A program made the translations under genes and the position numbers. The notes below the pieces were generated by a model. The model was not told where the DNA came from. It did no database searches and was given only the letters and a program-made list of their open reading frames with translations. Positions 62,692-64,000 of a stretch of DNA of 64,000 bases are shown here, piece after piece. This DNA comes from GCA-002050365 sp038235165 (GTDB taxonomy: Bacteria > Acidobacteriota > Blastocatellia > Pyrinomonadales > Pyrinomonadaceae), in contig JBBSUG010000002.1 in NCBI GenBank assembly GCA_038235165.1, positions 124,001 to 188,000 on the forward strand, in the 5' to 3' direction. Numbering within the stretch: the stretch's first letter is position 1; each line of letters opens with the position of its first letter.

Positions 62692-62744
62692 GTTTCAAGG
62701 TGCAAAGTTTCAGGTTTTCAACGTGAAACTTTGCACCTTGAAAC
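62692..62744. repeat. 21-bp perfect inverted heptamer hairpin
   Basis: Arms at 62692-62712 and 62724-62744 are perfectly complementary over 21 bases around an 11-base loop. The arms are built from 7-base units (GTTTCAA, GGTGCAA, AGTTTCA). It lies between the ybjQ stop and the zinc-ribbon ATG and would fold in either transcript. No T-run follows, so it is not a normal terminator. Confidence 0.8.
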
Positions 62745-62745
62745 T

Positions 62746-63066
62746 CTATTTCTTCGTCAATCGAACCGCCGTGCCGTAAGCGAGAACTTCGGTCGAACCT
62801 TGCTGAAATTCGGTCGCGTCGTAGCGCATTCCGATAATCGCTTCCGCACCGATGGCGTTGGCGTGAGTGATCATCCGGTTGAATGCTTCGAGCCGTGCAT
62901 TTTCGCAGACGTGAGCAAATTCTTCGATGTTGCCGCCCGCGATTGATTTGAATCCGCCGATAATGCCGCGCCCGATGCCCGTCGCCCGCACGACGATGCC
63001 GCGCACAATGCCCAAATATTGTTCAATTTCGTGTCCCGCCACTTCATTTCCTGTCGTAATAATCAT
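62746..63066 (-). CDS. YbjQ-family (DUF74) protein
   Basis: This 106-residue pentamer-forming protein of the YbjQ/DUF74 family has G-I-V-V-R-A-T-G-I-G-R-G near residue 28, A-N-A-I-G-A-E-A-I-I-G-M-R near 72 and the C-terminal V-L-A-Y-G-T-A-V. The family has been proposed to bind metals, but the function is not established. AAGGAG lies 6 bases before the ATG. It lies between the ABC permease and the zinc-ribbon gene. Confidence 0.9.
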   Translation of the reverse strand: MIITTGNEVAGHEIEQYLGIVRGIVVRATGIGRGIIGGFKSIAGGNIEEFAHVCENARLEAFNRMITHANAIGAEAIIGMRYDATEFQQGSTEVLAYGTAVRLTKK

Positions 63067-63091
63067 CTGTTCTCCTTTTATTTAATGTATT

Positions 63092-64000
63092 TTATTCATA
63101 TCGCAACGCTTCAATCGGATTCAAACGACTCGCCCGCAATGCCGGAAAAACACCGGCGATAAAGGCAATCGAACAGATTAAAAGTATCACCAGCACAATC
63201 GGCAGCAACTTGAAAACAAAAATGCTGTAGCCTTCAAACGACTGCAAGTAGTTTTGCGCCACAAATATATTGATAATCGCGCCGACGATCATTCCGCCGA
63301 CTGTGCCGATTACCGCGCCCCAAAATCCGATTAAAATTGATTCGAGCGAAAAAAGCGAAAAGATTTTCCAACGTCCCATTCCTAACGCTTTTTGCAGTCC
63401 GATTTCCTTCGTACGCTCCAAAACGGCGATGACCAGCGTATTGATAATACCGAAGGAGGCGGCGAGCAGGGCGATGAATGCGAACAAATTCAACCCGATC
63501 TGCAAAATGCCGACGGCATCATAAATTCTTTTTTGCTGGTCGGCAAACGAATCGGCTGAAAATCCCAGTTCGTCGAGTTTATCTTTCACCGCCGCGATGT
63601 TCTGCACCTCACCCGTTTTCAGTTGAACGGACAAATTCGAAAAAAGATTAAGATCATCCTCTTTTTGGTTTTGATCTTCATAAATGCGTTTTGCCGTTTC
63701 CGCATCCACATACGACGTAAAATTCGCCATCATTCCCTTGGTTGAAACGCCGACAATTTTCAGTTGCAGCGTTTTAATCTCGTCAGTTTGATTTTTCACT
63801 TTGTAGGCGACGGTCGCCGTTTTGCCGATTAAATTGTTAAGATTTTCATCAAATGTCTTGGCGATGTCAAGCGGAAGCATAACTTGATTTGCGCCGTCAA
63901 TCGTTTTTCCAACTTCGGTTTTCTGCGTCACGCCTTCGGACAGCATTCCGAGCGCAACCCGGTATTTTTTCGCGCCTTCTATCGTGATATATTCGCCGTT
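63092..64000 (-). CDS. MacB/FtsX-type ABC transporter permease (5' part beyond window)
   Basis: This is the C-terminal 302 residues of an inner-membrane ABC permease. The reading frame is open to the window edge, so the first part is missing. Visible are the extracellular domain with S-T-K-G-M-M-A-N-F, three membrane helices and the coupling signature R-T-K-E-I-G-L-Q-K-A-L-G-M-G. The end L-R-A-S-R-L-N-P-I-E-A-L-R-Y-E is typical of MacB. It has the same family as the orphan at 44219-45322. An ATPase gene, if present, would lie outside the window. Confidence 0.88.
   Translation of the reverse strand, partial: NGEYITIEGAKKYRVALGMLSEGVTQKTEVGKTIDGANQVMLPLDIAKTFDENLNNLIGKTATVAYKVKNQTDEIKTLQLKIVGVSTKGMMANFTSYVDAETAKRIYEDQNQKEDDLNLFSNLSVQLKTGEVQNIAAVKDKLDELGFSADSFADQQKRIYDAVGILQIGLNLFAFIALLAASFGIINTLVIAVLERTKEIGLQKALGMGRWKIFSLFSLESILIGFWGAVIGTVGGMIVGAIINIFVAQNYLQSFEGYSIFVFKLLPIVLVILLICSIAFIAGVFPALRASRLNPIEALRYE

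Noticed and set aside
32054..62744. Heptamer arrays as CRISPR
   Set aside because: Units are 7 bases, adjacent without spacers, and no cas gene is present.
1..64000. tRNA or rRNA genes
   Set aside because: No GGTTCGANTCC-type T-loop with matching acceptor stem and no rRNA-like stretch was found by reading; small RNAs cannot be excluded without a covariance search.

Overview
The window looks like a chromosomal stretch from a Gram-negative acidobacterium, most likely of the Blastocatellia (Pyrinomonadaceae-like). This is inferred from gene content and not from a marker gene. The pointers are an Oar-type TonB-dependent receptor with a carboxypeptidase-regulatory N-terminus, large secreted DUF11/VCBS, BACON and dockerin proteins, a bacillithiol gene (bshC), a CadC-like winged-helix/ATPase/TPR regulator and moderate GC. 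I saw no rRNA, tRNA, prophage, transposase gene or CRISPR array.

Layout. (1) 2-13474, minus strand: a long gene string running from a small membrane protein and a sodium:solute symporter through a PIG-L-type deacetylase, argH, glucokinase, a MauE-thioredoxin-thioredoxin fusion and tgt to yajC-secD-secF. (2) 13527-24878: an Oar-like receptor, a sugar-phosphate SIS enzyme (plus strand), bshC, a BNR-propeller protein and a large outer-membrane protein. (3) 25186-30153: gdhA and larE (minus), then a three-gene operon of a TPR protein and two small exported helical proteins (plus). (4) 30275-35231: the glycine cleavage operon gcvT-gcvH-gcvPA-gcvPB with two tiny zinc-ribbon genes inserted. (5) 35354-38028: a Rieske protein, a 2Fe-2S thioredoxin-like ferredoxin and an FHA-like/TM/trypsin-like protease. 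(6) 38576-43590: two paralogous DUF11/VCBS secreted proteins whose 3' halves are a near-identical DNA duplication. (7) 44219-52325: an orphan MacB-type permease, proC, a DHA2 drug transporter, a Uma2 nuclease-like protein, a lipoprotein, an exported helical protein, a CrtC-like protein and inorganic pyrophosphatase. (8) 52576-57697: a giant subtilase carrying BACON, dockerin, cohesin-like and CarboxypepD-like modules, then a small exported protein translationally linked to a papain-like cysteine-peptidase candidate. (9) 57958-64000: a 1183-residue regulator, a zinc-ribbon membrane protein, YbjQ and a partial ABC permease.

The most unusual signal is not a gene. At least ten loci carry degenerate tandem repeats with an exact 7-base period, each with a different heptamer. 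Many are arranged as inverted pairs and run straight into start codons, ribosome-binding sites or the last codons of genes; one encodes the signal peptide of the PIG-L protein. A second, separate family of roughly 140-195 bp elements with long terminal inverted repeats (starting GGAGCGCGGAAGT) occurs three times, always touching stop codons. Together these suggest a genome shaped by active small-repeat insertion or slippage at gene borders.
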